From: CALKXV01 sp964632495
Lineage (GTDB): Bacteria; Pseudomonadota; Alphaproteobacteria; Rhodobacterales; Rhodobacteraceae
Reading direction: 5' to 3'
Assembly: GCA_964632495.1 (NCBI GenBank)
Contig: CAZWDS010000002.1
Span: 62,001 to 126,000, forward strand
Length of the DNA stretch: 64,000 nt
Shown here: in pieces, positions 17,335 through 26,986 of the stretch
Position numbering within the stretch: the stretch's first letter is position 1
Layout: the number at the start of each line of letters is the position of its first letter
Program-made: the position numbers and the translations under genes
The notes under the pieces: model-generated
What the model was told of the DNA's origin: nothing
Database searches by the model: none
What the model saw: only the letters and a program-made list of their open reading frames with translations

Positions 17335-17603
17335 TCTGTCTCCTCCGCACATGCGGCATGGGCTTTGAAGAAGCGGGTGGTCGTCGCCGGGTTATGCATC
17401 AGTTTAGCTCTGGGCCGGATGGGGCGAGGGACGAAATTGCCGCCGCAATTGGGGCATGTGTTGTCCAGTCTGCTTTCAACGCAGCGGGCACAGAACGTGC
17501 ATTCAAACGAACATATCCGGGCGTCTGTCGCGGAAGGGGGCAAGTCTTTGTCACAGCATTCGCAGTTGGGTTTGAGGGCCAGCATCCAAGGTCTCCGTTT
17601 CAT
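17331..17603 (-). CDS. DUF1272 zinc-ribbon protein
   Basis: A 90-aa protein with the DUF1272 pattern: LKPNCECCDKDLPPSATDA, ICSFECTFCARC and CPNCGG, that is, four Cys pairs suited to binding two zinc ions. The start MKRRPWMLALKPNCECC (17603) is preferred over a 21-residue extension that enters the divergent promoter region of the GlxA gene. It is translationally coupled to the phosphatase-like gene downstream. Function unknown. Confidence 0.8.
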   Translation of the reverse strand: MKRRPWMLALKPNCECCDKDLPPSATDARICSFECTFCARCVESRLDNTCPNCGGNFVPRPIRPRAKLMHNPATTTRFFKAHAACAEETE

Positions 17604-17646
17604 TTGGTCATAGACTAGTCGAATTTGATTTGGCAGTAATGACAAT

Positions 17647-18651
17647 ATGACTGCAAAAACTGCCAAAACGCCCAGACCGTGTCGAAAGCCGCGATTGGTG
17701 GTCTTCGTGGTCTATCCGAACATCGTTCTGTTGGACTTGGTGGGCCCGTTGCAGGTGTTTTCCCATGCACCGGACCCAAGCACAGGCAAGCCTGGATATG
17801 AATGCGTTGTCGTCTCGGTCGACGGTGGGATGACCGAAACGAACACCGTGGTTGCGATCCCAAGCCTGCCAGTGGCCGAGGTTATGAAACGTGACATCCA
17901 CACAATTGTCGTTGTGGGCGGAGACGGTGCCATTCCCGGAATGTCCGACCAGCGGTTGGTGGATGCAGTTGCGCGCCTTGCGCGTGGTGCAACGCGCGTC
18001 TGCTCGGTCTGTTCTGGCGCGTTGGTGCTTGCGGCGACCGGATTATTGGATGGGCGGCGAGCGGTCACGCATTGGGACGATTGCAAGATGCTGGCCGAAC
18101 GCTTTCCGAAGGTCGTGGTTGAAATGGATCCAATCTTTGTGAAGGACGGCCCGTATTGGACGTCGGCGGGCGTAACGGCGGGCATCGACATGGCCCTTGC
18201 CATCGCGGCCGAGGATTTGGGCCGCGCGTCAAGCTTTCAAGTGGCACGCTCGATGGTGGCTCAGATGGTGCGGTCGGGCGGGCAATCTCAGTTCAGCCCG
18301 GCATTGGGGCGGCAATTGCGCGATGGTGCAGGGCAGTTTGAGGCGTTGCATGGTTGGATCGCGGACAACCTAGGTTTGGCTCTTTCGGTCGATGTTCTGG
18401 CTGAGAAAGCGCATATGAGTGCGCGCAACTTCGCCCGTGTCTATCCAAACGTTATGGGCGTCACGCCCGCCAAGGCCGTCGAAGCCATCCGCATTGAGAA
18501 GGCGCAAGAGTTGCTGGAAACGACGAACCGCAGTCTGAAAGAGGTGGCCGTTCAATGCGGGTTCAAGGACGAGGATCGCATGCGTCGGTCTTTCATGCGC
18601 GTGCTGAACATCTCGCCATCGGGCTATCGGCAGAATTTTCATGTGGTGTAA
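17647..18651 (+). CDS. GlxA family transcriptional regulator (DJ-1/PfpI domain + AraC HTH)
   Basis: 334 aa. Residues of about 15-185 form a DJ-1/PfpI class-I amidotransferase-like domain; the nucleophile-elbow Cys in VCSVCSGALVLAATGLL is kept. The C-terminal 100 residues are an AraC/XylS helix-turn-helix pair (LAEKAHMSARNFARVYPNVM; LKEVAVQCGFKDEDRMRRSF). Homologues regulate quaternary-amine and arginine catabolism, but the target here is unknown. Divergent from the DUF1272-phosphatase pair across about 43 bp, which it may control. Confidence 0.88.
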   Translation: MTAKTAKTPRPCRKPRLVVFVVYPNIVLLDLVGPLQVFSHAPDPSTGKPGYECVVVSVDGGMTETNTVVAIPSLPVAEVMKRDIHTIVVVGGDGAIPGMSDQRLVDAVARLARGATRVCSVCSGALVLAATGLLDGRRAVTHWDDCKMLAERFPKVVVEMDPIFVKDGPYWTSAGVTAGIDMALAIAAEDLGRASSFQVARSMVAQMVRSGGQSQFSPALGRQLRDGAGQFEALHGWIADNLGLALSVDVLAEKAHMSARNFARVYPNVMGVTPAKAVEAIRIEKAQELLETTNRSLKEVAVQCGFKDEDRMRRSFMRVLNISPSGYRQNFHVV

Positions 18652-18778
18652 GGCGCCGGTAGGGGCGCGGCGTCAAAAGTTTCGCGGATCGTCGGGCAAG
18701 GTGTCAATCACCGCGATGGAAAGAAAGCTGAAGACGGTGCCGCGAAGGTCGCACTGCGCGTGTGCCGCAGCAGGGGAC

Positions 18779-19564
18779 TCAAACTTCGAAAGCGTCTTCT
18801 GACATCGACAATAGTGTGTCGAAAATCACCGGCGCTCCCGCGATAACGCGGCCGCCGTTTGCAAGCATATCGTTTGCACTTTGCGTTTCGATCTTGCCGC
18901 CGGCTTCGGCGATCAACAGTTGCCCGGCCAAACAATCCCAGGCGTTCATATGGGCTTCGGTATAGCCGATCAGGCGGCCCGCCGCGACATAGGCCAGCAT
19001 CAAGCCGCCCGAGGCGTTTCTAAAGAATAGACCGCCTTTTTCTGACAGCGCTATGATCACATTCGATGCCATGTAGGTCGCTGAACGCCCGTTCATGCCA
19101 ACACCAACCGAGCCGTCGTGCAAGCCTTCTGTGTTCGCCACTGAAAGTTTCGTCTCGTTGACGAAGGCACCTTGCCCGTCAGCACCCCAGAACATCTCTC
19201 CGGTCGAGGGTTCGAAGATCACGCCGATCTTGGTCTGGTCGTTGTGCACACAAGCCAGAATGACGCACCATTGCGGAATGCCGGTGACAAAATTTGCGGT
19301 GCCATCAATCGGGTCGATTACCCATGTCCAGCCGGATTTCGTGGCAACGTTGTCGTGTTCCTCGCCCACAATCCCGTCTTCTGGGAAACGTGCCGCGATC
19401 TGCATGCGCACGAAAGTCTCGACTTCCAGATCAGCGTTGGACACCATATCCTGTGCGCCCTTGGCCTTGATGTCCAAAGACGCGAAATCGCGGAAGAAAT
19501 CCAAGGCCATGGCACCTGCTTCGCGGGCAATAGTCTTGGCGCTGTCCAAACGGTCTTTTGTCAT
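18779..19564 (-). CDS. Inositol-monophosphatase-family protein (SuhB/CysQ-like)
   Basis: 261 aa. The metal-binding motifs of the Li-sensitive phosphatase fold are present: GEEHDN, WVIDPIDGTANFV and, near the C-terminus, AWDCLAGQLLIAEAGG. Substrates of the family include inositol phosphates, fructose-1,6-bisphosphate and PAP. The ATG at 19564 (MTKDRLDSAK) is chosen over an 11-residue extension inside the small upstream gene. Last gene of a probable kinase - small protein - phosphatase operon. Confidence 0.88.
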   Translation of the reverse strand: MTKDRLDSAKTIAREAGAMALDFFRDFASLDIKAKGAQDMVSNADLEVETFVRMQIAARFPEDGIVGEEHDNVATKSGWTWVIDPIDGTANFVTGIPQWCVILACVHNDQTKIGVIFEPSTGEMFWGADGQGAFVNETKLSVANTEGLHDGSVGVGMNGRSATYMASNVIIALSEKGGLFFRNASGGLMLAYVAAGRLIGYTEAHMNAWDCLAGQLLIAEAGGKIETQSANDMLANGGRVIAGAPVIFDTLLSMSEDAFEV

Positions 19565-19565
19565 T

Positions 19566-19790
19566 TTAACGCTCGCCGATGTCCTTGTGGAATGCAAAAC
19601 TGGTGTCCGTGTTAAGGGCCAATGTCAATGTGTCATCGAAAGCGGTTAAATTGTCGTCGCAAGACTTACGGCAAAACCCCAGTTGGTCGCCTTCGTCATT
19701 CGTCAGAACAATTTGGCCGGGTTTGGGCAGTTTTCGACCGACGCGTCTATCTGGTCTACGCGGCCATGATCGCGCCCTGCAACCTTTCAA
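19566..19790 (-). CDS. Small hypothetical protein between the kinase and phosphatase genes
   Basis: An open frame of up to 74 codons in the same direction as its neighbours. The C-terminal two thirds (KPGQIVLTNDEGDQLGF, then CRKSCDD and DTLTLALNTDTSFAFHKD) looks genuinely coding; the Arg-rich N-terminus from the TTG at 19790 does not, so the start may be internal. It fills the space between the kinase stop (19808) and the phosphatase start (19564) almost exactly. No family recognised. Confidence 0.45.
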   Translation of the reverse strand: MKGCRARSWPRRPDRRVGRKLPKPGQIVLTNDEGDQLGFCRKSCDDNLTAFDDTLTLALNTDTSFAFHKDIGER

Positions 19791-19807
19791 GCCGCCGGCT
19801 TCAAGCG

Positions 19808-21337
19808 TTACAGCTGCAAATAGGCGGCGACGACAAGACCGATCAGAAGGCCCGAAAGGATTTGAACCGTCCAGTTTTTCGATTTATCGGAAGAGGCACC
19901 GGGGTCGCGCGCGGCATGGGGATCGGTCATCTCGTCAGCAGTATTTTTCGATACAGTCGAGCGAATACGCTCTGTGATCGGGTCGTCGAATAGCTCAAGT
20001 TCGGCTTCACGCTCGGCGATCATGCGGCCTTGTTTTTCTTTGGCAAGGCCGATCCAGTTGGTCTCGGAGTTTTGAAGGTTGGTTTCGGCTTGTGAACTTG
20101 AGGTCGAAATTGTCCGTGAAGTGCCAAAAGCCGAAACACTTTGAGGACGGTCGCCAGCTTTGGGACGTTCATGGCGCGATGGTCTTGGCTTGGGGGCAAG
20201 AGTTTCCTGATTGAACTCGTCAATCCACTCGGGCTTTGGGGCTTCTTCGTTTTGAGGCGAGACCACCTTTTTTTCAGGCTCGACAGGAATGCGCGTTGTT
20301 TTTCGTACTTCGTCGTTCGTCTCTTCAACAAGCCGGGTTAAGGACATTTCAAGCTCTAGGCTGACGTCGTTGTTAACGCGTCCTGCGGCGATGCTTGATG
20401 TTTCGTCACTGGCGCTGATGTTTGCAATCAGGGCTTTCCATTGCGTTGCGGACTGCAAACGATCACCGGGATGAAGAGCCATTGCGCGGTCGATGGCCTG
20501 CAGGAACTCTGGATCATAACCCGCAATTCGGCCTTCCAAGGGAATACAAGGATCGGGTCTGTGACCCACCACTTCGATCATGCGCGCCTGGCTGTTGGTC
20601 GGAGCCTCACCGCTGATGACATGATAGAAGGTGGCGGCCAGCGCATAAAGATCGCTGCTGGGCGTTTGATCGCTGCCGGCCGTGTAGAATTCTTGCGGGG
20701 AGTACCCGTCTTTTACCACCAACAAGGACGACACTGCCCGGGTTTGACGGCTGGCATCACCGCGGGCGGCGCCAAAGTCGATCAAAACCGGCTTGCCGGA
20801 TTTTTCAATGATGATGTTGTCTGGGGAAATGTCGCGGTGCAACAAGTCCGAATTATGCACCTCTTCAATCGCGCCCAGCAACTGCCACAGGATATCCGAG
20901 ACGCGCCCGGGCGACAGGGGCCGAGAGGTGCCTTCAAGAATGTCAAACAGATCGCGCCCGTCGATCAAATCAATCGCCATATAGGCGGTTTCGTTTTCTT
21001 CGAAGGCGCGGTGCACGCCGACAATGTTTGGGTGACGCAACTTTGCAAGGCTGCGTGCTTCGCGCATGAACAGCGTTACAATCGAGCGAACCGGCTTGGC
21101 AAACTTTTGCCCGCGCGGCACAACGTTTAATCCGTCTCGCAGGCAGAAATCGTCTGGAAAACACTCTTTGATCACAATCGTACGCCCAAGGACATTGTCC
21201 ATCGCGCGGTAGGTGATCCCAAAGCCGCCAGCGCCCAGTTGATCCGTGATTGTAAATTGACCATCAGACAACACTGTGCCGATCGGGAGGACCCGATCGT
21301 CTGGCGTAACCGCTTCAGCGATGTAATTTTCTGCCAT
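19808..21337 (-). CDS. Hanks-type serine/threonine protein kinase with C-terminal membrane anchor
   Basis: 509 aa. The kinase domain spans about residues 28-300, with the Gly-rich loop LGAGGFG (34-40), Lys57, HRD-type catalytic loop H167-R168-D169 with Asn174, and D187-F188-G189. A charged, low-complexity juxtamembrane region follows (about 320-480). A single hydrophobic helix ends the protein (VQILSGLLIGLVVAAYLQL), so the kinase should face the cytoplasm. No PASTA or other sensor repeat is visible. First gene of the possible operon with the small protein and the inositol-phosphatase-family gene. Confidence 0.88.
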   Translation of the reverse strand: MAENYIAEAVTPDDRVLPIGTVLSDGQFTITDQLGAGGFGITYRAMDNVLGRTIVIKECFPDDFCLRDGLNVVPRGQKFAKPVRSIVTLFMREARSLAKLRHPNIVGVHRAFEENETAYMAIDLIDGRDLFDILEGTSRPLSPGRVSDILWQLLGAIEEVHNSDLLHRDISPDNIIIEKSGKPVLIDFGAARGDASRQTRAVSSLLVVKDGYSPQEFYTAGSDQTPSSDLYALAATFYHVISGEAPTNSQARMIEVVGHRPDPCIPLEGRIAGYDPEFLQAIDRAMALHPGDRLQSATQWKALIANISASDETSSIAAGRVNNDVSLELEMSLTRLVEETNDEVRKTTRIPVEPEKKVVSPQNEEAPKPEWIDEFNQETLAPKPRPSRHERPKAGDRPQSVSAFGTSRTISTSSSQAETNLQNSETNWIGLAKEKQGRMIAEREAELELFDDPITERIRSTVSKNTADEMTDPHAARDPGASSDKSKNWTVQILSGLLIGLVVAAYLQL

Positions 21338-21346
21338 CGACAGCAC

Positions 21347-21752
21347 TTTTTGAGACCCTACTGATCAAACGAAGATAACATCTGATTTCGCGTGAGAATG
21401 TGTTTCTTTTGAGATGTATGTTTGGCAAAGCCGCGACAAACGCGTTTCCATCCTTGATGGCTTTGCCTAAAATCCGAAAGCTAACGCATCATGTTGTAGG
21501 TGCGGTTCTGAAAAGCCACAAATTAAAGGATAAGACTGTGCGGCGAGGAAAACGCCCAATTTAGGGACTCAGCACTTTAAAATGCTGGATTTTGAGGCTG
21601 TTGTTCGGGCTGGCGTCGCAAAATTCGGCTGGATTCGGACTGCAATTGCCCAAATCCGCCATCACAACGCGACTGGCATCCGCCTTTCTTTTGAATGATA
21701 CAAAAGCAAAGCTGCCTGTCGGCACGGAAAATTTAGAACAAAGAGACGTCTT
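21347..21752. other. 405-bp divergent intergenic region
   Basis: It lies between the kinase gene (minus) and the succinate-semialdehyde dehydrogenase gene (plus) and should contain both promoters. I see no RNA gene, clear repeat or convincing short reading frame in it. Confidence 0.4.
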
Positions 21753-23198
21753 ATGAACCTGAAACGACCCGATCTTTTGATCTTTGACGCCTACCTTGCC
21801 GGCACATGGCAATCGCGTGGTGACACGATCGCAGTGACGAACCCATCCACCGGCGACACTTTGGGGCAGGTGGCGGATTGCACCGTTTCAGATGCGCAAG
21901 CGGCCATCGATGCTGCCGCCCTAGCGCAAAAAGACTGGGCGAAACGAACGGGTAAGGATCGCGCAGTTATTCTGCGTAAACTTTATGAGTTGATGGTGGC
22001 TCATGCCGATGATCTGGCCATGATCCTGACGGCGGAAATGGGCAAACCTTTGGCCGAGGCCAAGGGCGAAATCATGTATGGTGCCAGCTTTGTCGAATGG
22101 TTCGGCGAAGAAGCCAAGCGCATCTATGGCGATACCATTCCCGGGCACCAGCCAGACAAGCGCATCATGGTCATGAAGCAACCCGTCGGCGTCGTCGGGG
22201 CCATCACGCCCTGGAATTTCCCGAACGCCATGATCGCCCGCAAAATCGGTCCGGCATTGGCCGCAGGTTGCGCAATGGTGGTGAAACCCGCCGCCGAAAC
22301 GCCTTTGTCCGCGCTGGCTATGGCAAAACTGGCTGAAGAGGCGGGTGTGCCGGCCGGTGTCTTATCGATCCTGCCCTCGTCGGATGCCGAAGGCGTGGGG
22401 CAAGAGTTCTGCGCCAACCCGAAAATGCGCAAGATCAGTTTTACGGGGTCCACCAACGTGGGCCGTATTCTGATGCGCCAAAGTGCCGATCACATCAAGA
22501 AACTGTCTTTGGAACTCGGTGGCAATGCGCCTTTCATTGTCTTTGATGACGCGGATCTCGATGCGGCGGTCGCAGGCGCCATCATCTCGAAGTATCGCAA
22601 CGCCGGGCAAACCTGTGTCTGTTCCAACCGTATTTTTGCGCAGTCCGGCATTTATGACGCCTTCGTCGAAAAACTGACCCAAGCCGTGGGTGACTTGGCG
22701 GTCGGAGATGGCTTTGCGGAAGGCTCGGTCATCGGGCCGCTGATCAGCGAAGCAGCGGTGGCCAAGGTTCAGGCCCATATCGAAGATGCGACGGGCAAGG
22801 GGGCGAAGATCACCCTTGGCGGGGATCGCCATGAAAAGGGCGGAACCTATTTTCAGCCAACGGTTCTGAGTGGTGCAACCACGGACATGTTGATCGCGCG
22901 GGAAGAAACCTTTGGCCCCGTCGCGCCCGTCTTCAAGTTTGACACGGCGGACGAAGTGATTGCAGCGGCCAATGACACAGAATTCGGTTTAGCGTCATAT
23001 GTTTACACCCAAAACCTAACCCAAGTGTTCCAGATGATGGAAGAGCTGGAATACGGCATGGTCGGGGTAAACACGGGTCTGATCTCGACCGAGGTCGCGC
23101 CCTTTGGTGGCATGAAGGAATCCGGGCTTGGGCGCGAAGGGTCGATGTATGGGATCGAGGACTATATCGAGATGAAATACTGCTGTATTTCGATCTGA
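21753..23198 (+). CDS. gabD: NAD(P)-dependent succinate-semialdehyde dehydrogenase
   Basis: A 481-aa aldehyde dehydrogenase. The nucleotide-binding and active-site motifs are in place: ITPWNFPNAMIARK, FTGSTNVGRIL, catalytic Glu in LELGGNAPF, and catalytic Cys in NAGQTCVCSNR. The C-V-C pair there is typical of GabD-type enzymes. It converts succinate semialdehyde to succinate in GABA breakdown; related semialdehydes are possible. It is monocistronic, and no GABA transaminase is nearby. Confidence 0.9.
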   Translation: MNLKRPDLLIFDAYLAGTWQSRGDTIAVTNPSTGDTLGQVADCTVSDAQAAIDAAALAQKDWAKRTGKDRAVILRKLYELMVAHADDLAMILTAEMGKPLAEAKGEIMYGASFVEWFGEEAKRIYGDTIPGHQPDKRIMVMKQPVGVVGAITPWNFPNAMIARKIGPALAAGCAMVVKPAAETPLSALAMAKLAEEAGVPAGVLSILPSSDAEGVGQEFCANPKMRKISFTGSTNVGRILMRQSADHIKKLSLELGGNAPFIVFDDADLDAAVAGAIISKYRNAGQTCVCSNRIFAQSGIYDAFVEKLTQAVGDLAVGDGFAEGSVIGPLISEAAVAKVQAHIEDATGKGAKITLGGDRHEKGGTYFQPTVLSGATTDMLIAREETFGPVAPVFKFDTADEVIAAANDTEFGLASYVYTQNLTQVFQMMEELEYGMVGVNTGLISTEVAPFGGMKESGLGREGSMYGIEDYIEMKYCCISI

Positions 23199-23217
23199 TC
23201 GGGTTCAGAGCGGCGTT

Positions 23218-23955
23218 TCACGTCGGCTTGGGCCAAATCAGACGGCCCGCGTTCGGACTGCCGTAGCAATGGGTCACGTAGTCCAAAACGTGCCTGCCGC
23301 TCCATTCATCATCGCGGGCGGCGGCAACAAAGCGGTGTTCGAAGCTATAGTCGCCTTCAGGCAGGTCGGTGAATTCCCAAAGCACGCCGTGTTTTGCCCA
23401 ACCTGACACAGATAGCATCTTGCGACCGCGCACCATGCCCGGCGTGACCGACACGCGCGAAAACCGCTCACTTCGGTACCAGCGGGCCAATTCGATATCG
23501 TCTTCCGGGGTGTTGGTGTTGTAGTGGCCGATCTGCATGGCGGGCGGCGGACCCATTCCATAAGGCGAAGCGCGTTGTTCGGGCGAATTGATGACCTGTT
23601 CTTCGATGTACACCGCACTGCGGTAATTCTTTAGTGCAGATAGACCCTCAGCATGATCCGCCGCTAACTGATCCAAGTCGTTGTTCTGACCGAAAAACAC
23701 CTCCGTCGACAATCCGGCGGTCAGGACCACGTTCTGTGATCCGACCGGGATCGTGGGATCGGTGGTTTCAACCTTCTCGGGCGCGCCTTCGATATAGCGC
23801 TTTGATGGGGTTTTGACGGTTTCATAATGGCCTACCCATCCCACGCCCGACGCCGCGCGAACCGCTGGCAGATAGGTCTGATGCAGCCAATCCAACGTGC
23901 CCGCGCGGGTCGCGTCTTCCAGATCAAACCATTCCGCCTTGATGACTTCGCTCAT
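23218..23955 (-). CDS. Hypothetical protein, possible dimeric alpha/beta-barrel fold
   Basis: 245 aa, soluble, no signal peptide. Two segments with similar layout are visible (about 5-50, DLEDATRAGTLDWLHQTYLP; and about 155-200, IELARWYRSERFSRV), as in tandem ferredoxin-like (ABM/EthD-type) domains. The family is not recognised with confidence. Convergent with gabD. It could belong with the adjacent molybdoenzyme region as an accessory or degradative enzyme, but nothing proves that. Confidence 0.6.
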   Translation of the reverse strand: MSEVIKAEWFDLEDATRAGTLDWLHQTYLPAVRAASGVGWVGHYETVKTPSKRYIEGAPEKVETTDPTIPVGSQNVVLTAGLSTEVFFGQNNDLDQLAADHAEGLSALKNYRSAVYIEEQVINSPEQRASPYGMGPPPAMQIGHYNTNTPEDDIELARWYRSERFSRVSVTPGMVRGRKMLSVSGWAKHGVLWEFTDLPEGDYSFEHRFVAAARDDEWSGRHVLDYVTHCYGSPNAGRLIWPKPT

Positions 23956-24167
23956 CTTTCCACCCTTTTCATGTTTCGACCATCATGGCAGAGCGGCGCT
24001 ATTGCTCCATTCATAATTGCTGATGGGGCACATCGTGCGATCTGATGATCTGGTCGCGTGGTTGCGTTCGGCAATGATCCACTGAGGCCCCACAATCGGC
24101 GATGACAGGGGCGGGGAACTGTGTCAGGTTTTTTGCAGTTTCCCTCAAAGAGCAACGTACCCGCAGT

Positions 24168-26465
24168 ATGGACCCAAGCATCTCACTCACATCCTCCCAT
24201 TGGGGGATCGGGCTGGTCCAAACACGGGATGGGCGTGTGACGTCTGTTGATGCACATCCCAGCGACCCTGATCCGTCACCGATCAATCAGAACATGGCCG
24301 AAAGCCTAAATGGCCGCGCCCGCATTCTTCGTCCGGCTGTGCGTGAGGGCTGGCTGAACGGCACGGATGCAGAAAGGGGCCGCGACCGGTTTGTCGAAGT
24401 GTCTTGGGACCGGGCGTTGGATTTGATCGCAGGCGAACTGACCCGGGTGAAAACCGACTATGGCAACGACGCGATTTATGCAGGGTCTTATGGTTGGGCC
24501 AGTGCCGGGCGGTTTCATCACGCCCAAAGCCAGCTAAAGCGGTTCCTAAACTGTTTCGGCGGCTTCGTCCGGTCCGAAGGCAACTACAGTTATAACGCGG
24601 CGCTTGTCGCGATGCCGCATATTATTGGCGGCAGCTACCGCCAGCATTTGATCGAGGCTACGCGGTGGAGCGTGATCGCCAAGCACAGCGACCTTGTCGT
24701 GTTGTTCGGCGGGATGCCCATGCGGAACACGCAGATTTGCGATGGTGGTCTGTCCAGGCACCGGATGGCGGACAACCTTACCGACTGTGCCAAGAACGGC
24801 GTGCGTTTCGTAAACCTTAGTCCGTTGAAGTCGGACGTTGATGGCAGTCTGAACGCAGAGTGGCTGGCTCCGCGCCCCGGGTCTGACACGGCGATCATGC
24901 TGGCTTTGGCCCATACGTTGCTGGACGAAGGCTTGCATGACGTCGCGTTTTTGAACCGCTACGCGACCGGATTTGACCGCGTCAGCGCGTATCTTCGGGG
25001 CGAAGGGGACGGCCAGCCAAAGTCGGCAGATTGGGCGTCTGAAATCAGCGGCTTAGACGCAGACCGTTTGCGCCAATTAGCCCGAGACATGGCCAGCAGC
25101 CGTACCATGATTGGCTGTGTCGCGGGCTTGCAGCGGGCGGATTGGGGCGAGCAACCTTTGTGGGCCTGTGTCACTCTGGCGGCGATGCTGGGCCAGATCG
25201 GACTGCCGGGCGGCGGCTATACCATTGGTTATGGCGCGAACGGGCACATCGGCAACGTGTCGCGCCCGTTTCGATCGGCGACCTTCCCGCAAGGCGACAA
25301 CCCGGTAAAGGCGTTTATCCCCGTGGCGATGGTGTCGGATATGCTGTTGGCCCCGGGCGACACCTATCGCTTCGAAGGCCAGTCCATGACGTTCCCGGAC
25401 ATTAAGCTGGTGTGGTGGGCCGGCGGCAATCCGTTCCACCACCATCAGGATCTGAACCGCTTGCGGTCCGCCTTTCAGCGCCCCGAAACGGTGATCGTGA
25501 ACGAGATCAACTGGACCGCAACCGCCCGACACGCGGACATTGTCCTGCCCGTCGCCGCCGCGACCGAGCGTGTGGATTTCGGGGCAGGCCGGACGGACAA
25601 TATTCTGGTGCCGATGCGAAAGGCTGTGGAACCGCCGGGGCAGGCGCGGGTGGAATACGACATCTATGCGGACGTGGCCCAACGGCTTGGGATCGGGCGG
25701 TCTTTCACCGAAGGGCGCAGCCAGGAAGATTGGTTGCGCCACCTCTGGGCTGTTACCCAAGCGACTGCTGCGGCTCATGCCATGCCCTTGCCGAATTGGG
25801 ATGCTTTCATCGCTGGCGACATTGTCGAACTGCCCGATCCGACCCCGGATCAGGTCTTTTTGTCCGAGTACCGCGCCGATCCTGAAGCCCACACACGCGA
25901 CACGCCAAGCGGACGGATCGAGTTGTTTTCCGAGATTGTCGCCGGTTTCGATCTGCCAGACTGTCCCGGCCACGCCACATGGAACCCGCCACGCGACCAA
26001 ACAGAGGGGCGCTTTCCATTGGCGTTGATTTCGGGCCAGCCGGGCACGCGGTTGCACAGCCAGTTCGACAATGGGGTGCTGAGTAAGGCAAATAAGATCA
26101 AAGGACGCGAACCCGTGTTGATCCATCCAATGGATGCAGGCGCGCGGGGGATCAAAGACGGTGACATTGTGGAAGTGTTTAATTCCCGAGGACGCTGCTT
26201 GGCTGGTGCCCGGGTGACGGATGACGTGATGCAAGGCGTGGTGTTTCTATGGACCGGGGCGTGGTACGATCCCGACTTCGACGCCTCTGATCACCGAGAC
26301 CGACACGGCAATCCCAACGTCCTGACCCACGATCACCGCACGTCAGAGTTTAGCCAAAGCCCCGCGTCTCATTCCGCCCAAGTGGATGTGGCCGTGTTCG
26401 AAGGCGATATGCCCAAGGTCATGGCCTTTGAGCCGCCGGAGTTTGCTGTGCCAAGCGGAACTTGA
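24168..26465 (+). CDS. Molybdopterin-dependent oxidoreductase of the DMSO/biotin-sulfoxide reductase type
   Basis: 765 aa from ATG 24168 (MDPSISLTSSHWGIGL). It contains the catalytic-subunit landmarks of the Mo-bisMGD family: VSWDRALDLIAGEL, the Mo-ligand Ser region NYSYNAALVAMPHIIGG, WWAGGNPFHHHQDLN and the C-terminal pterin-binding half (HPMDAGARGIKDGDIVEVFN). No N-terminal 4Fe-4S cysteines and no Tat signal are visible, so it resembles cytoplasmic BisC-like S/N-oxide reductases more than periplasmic TorA/DmsA. A GTG/ATG upstream would add 22 poorly coding residues. Electron donor and substrate unknown. Confidence 0.88.
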   Translation: MDPSISLTSSHWGIGLVQTRDGRVTSVDAHPSDPDPSPINQNMAESLNGRARILRPAVREGWLNGTDAERGRDRFVEVSWDRALDLIAGELTRVKTDYGNDAIYAGSYGWASAGRFHHAQSQLKRFLNCFGGFVRSEGNYSYNAALVAMPHIIGGSYRQHLIEATRWSVIAKHSDLVVLFGGMPMRNTQICDGGLSRHRMADNLTDCAKNGVRFVNLSPLKSDVDGSLNAEWLAPRPGSDTAIMLALAHTLLDEGLHDVAFLNRYATGFDRVSAYLRGEGDGQPKSADWASEISGLDADRLRQLARDMASSRTMIGCVAGLQRADWGEQPLWACVTLAAMLGQIGLPGGGYTIGYGANGHIGNVSRPFRSATFPQGDNPVKAFIPVAMVSDMLLAPGDTYRFEGQSMTFPDIKLVWWAGGNPFHHHQDLNRLRSAFQRPETVIVNEINWTATARHADIVLPVAAATERVDFGAGRTDNILVPMRKAVEPPGQARVEYDIYADVAQRLGIGRSFTEGRSQEDWLRHLWAVTQATAAAHAMPLPNWDAFIAGDIVELPDPTPDQVFLSEYRADPEAHTRDTPSGRIELFSEIVAGFDLPDCPGHATWNPPRDQTEGRFPLALISGQPGTRLHSQFDNGVLSKANKIKGREPVLIHPMDAGARGIKDGDIVEVFNSRGRCLAGARVTDDVMQGVVFLWTGAWYDPDFDASDHRDRHGNPNVLTHDHRTSEFSQSPASHSAQVDVAVFEGDMPKVMAFEPPEFAVPSGT

Positions 26466-26492
26466 GTAACGCCGCGTAGCACTTTCAAGTCC

Positions 26493-26894
26493 CTAGGACT
26501 TTTCGACTTTTTCGATGGTCCCTCCCTGTGCTTCCCAAGTGGAAAAGCCTTCGCGCAAATGGGCGGCGTCGAACCCCATGTCCTGCAAGGTTGCGACCGT
26601 GATCGCAGACCGCCATCCGCTGGCGCAGTGGAAGACGTAAGTCTTGTCGTCCTGTCCGAAGACCGGTTTGAAGTAAGGGCTGTCCGGGTCCACCCAGAAT
26701 TCGATCATGCCACGCGGTGCATGCACGCTGCCGGGAATAAAGCCGCTGCGCTGGCGTTCGCGGATATCGCGGATGTCCACGATCACAACATCAGGGTTTT
26801 CGACCATGGCGATCAGATCGGGCGTTTCGATCTCTTTAATGCGGGCCCGCGCGGTCTCGACCATCTGCGCGGCGGTGATCTTTAGCTTTGTCAT
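26493..26894 (-). CDS. Rhodanese-like domain protein
   Basis: 133 aa with one rhodanese domain: VVIVDIRDIRERQRSGFIPG, PRGMIEFW and the catalytic loop FHCASGWRSA with its Cys. Such proteins move sulfane sulfur. Location next to molybdoenzyme genes fits a role in cofactor sulfuration, but that is inference. Convergent with the molybdopterin oxidoreductase gene. Confidence 0.85.
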   Translation of the reverse strand: MTKLKITAAQMVETARARIKEIETPDLIAMVENPDVVIVDIRDIRERQRSGFIPGSVHAPRGMIEFWVDPDSPYFKPVFGQDDKTYVFHCASGWRSAITVATLQDMGFDAAHLREGFSTWEAQGGTIEKVEKS

Positions 26895-26986
26895 GGCGGA
26901 CCTTTGATTGAGTGGAGCGTTACCTGGATATGCGAACCATTATTTTCCGATTTTGACAAGCCAGAGGCGCAATCACACGATCTGCG

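Noticed and set aside
21561..21812. 83-codon minus-strand frame before gabD
   Set aside because: Overlaps the gabD 5' end; no Shine-Dalgarno or family features.
25077..26234. 385-codon minus-strand open frame opposite the molybdopterin oxidoreductase
   Set aside because: Antisense shadow of a well-supported gene.
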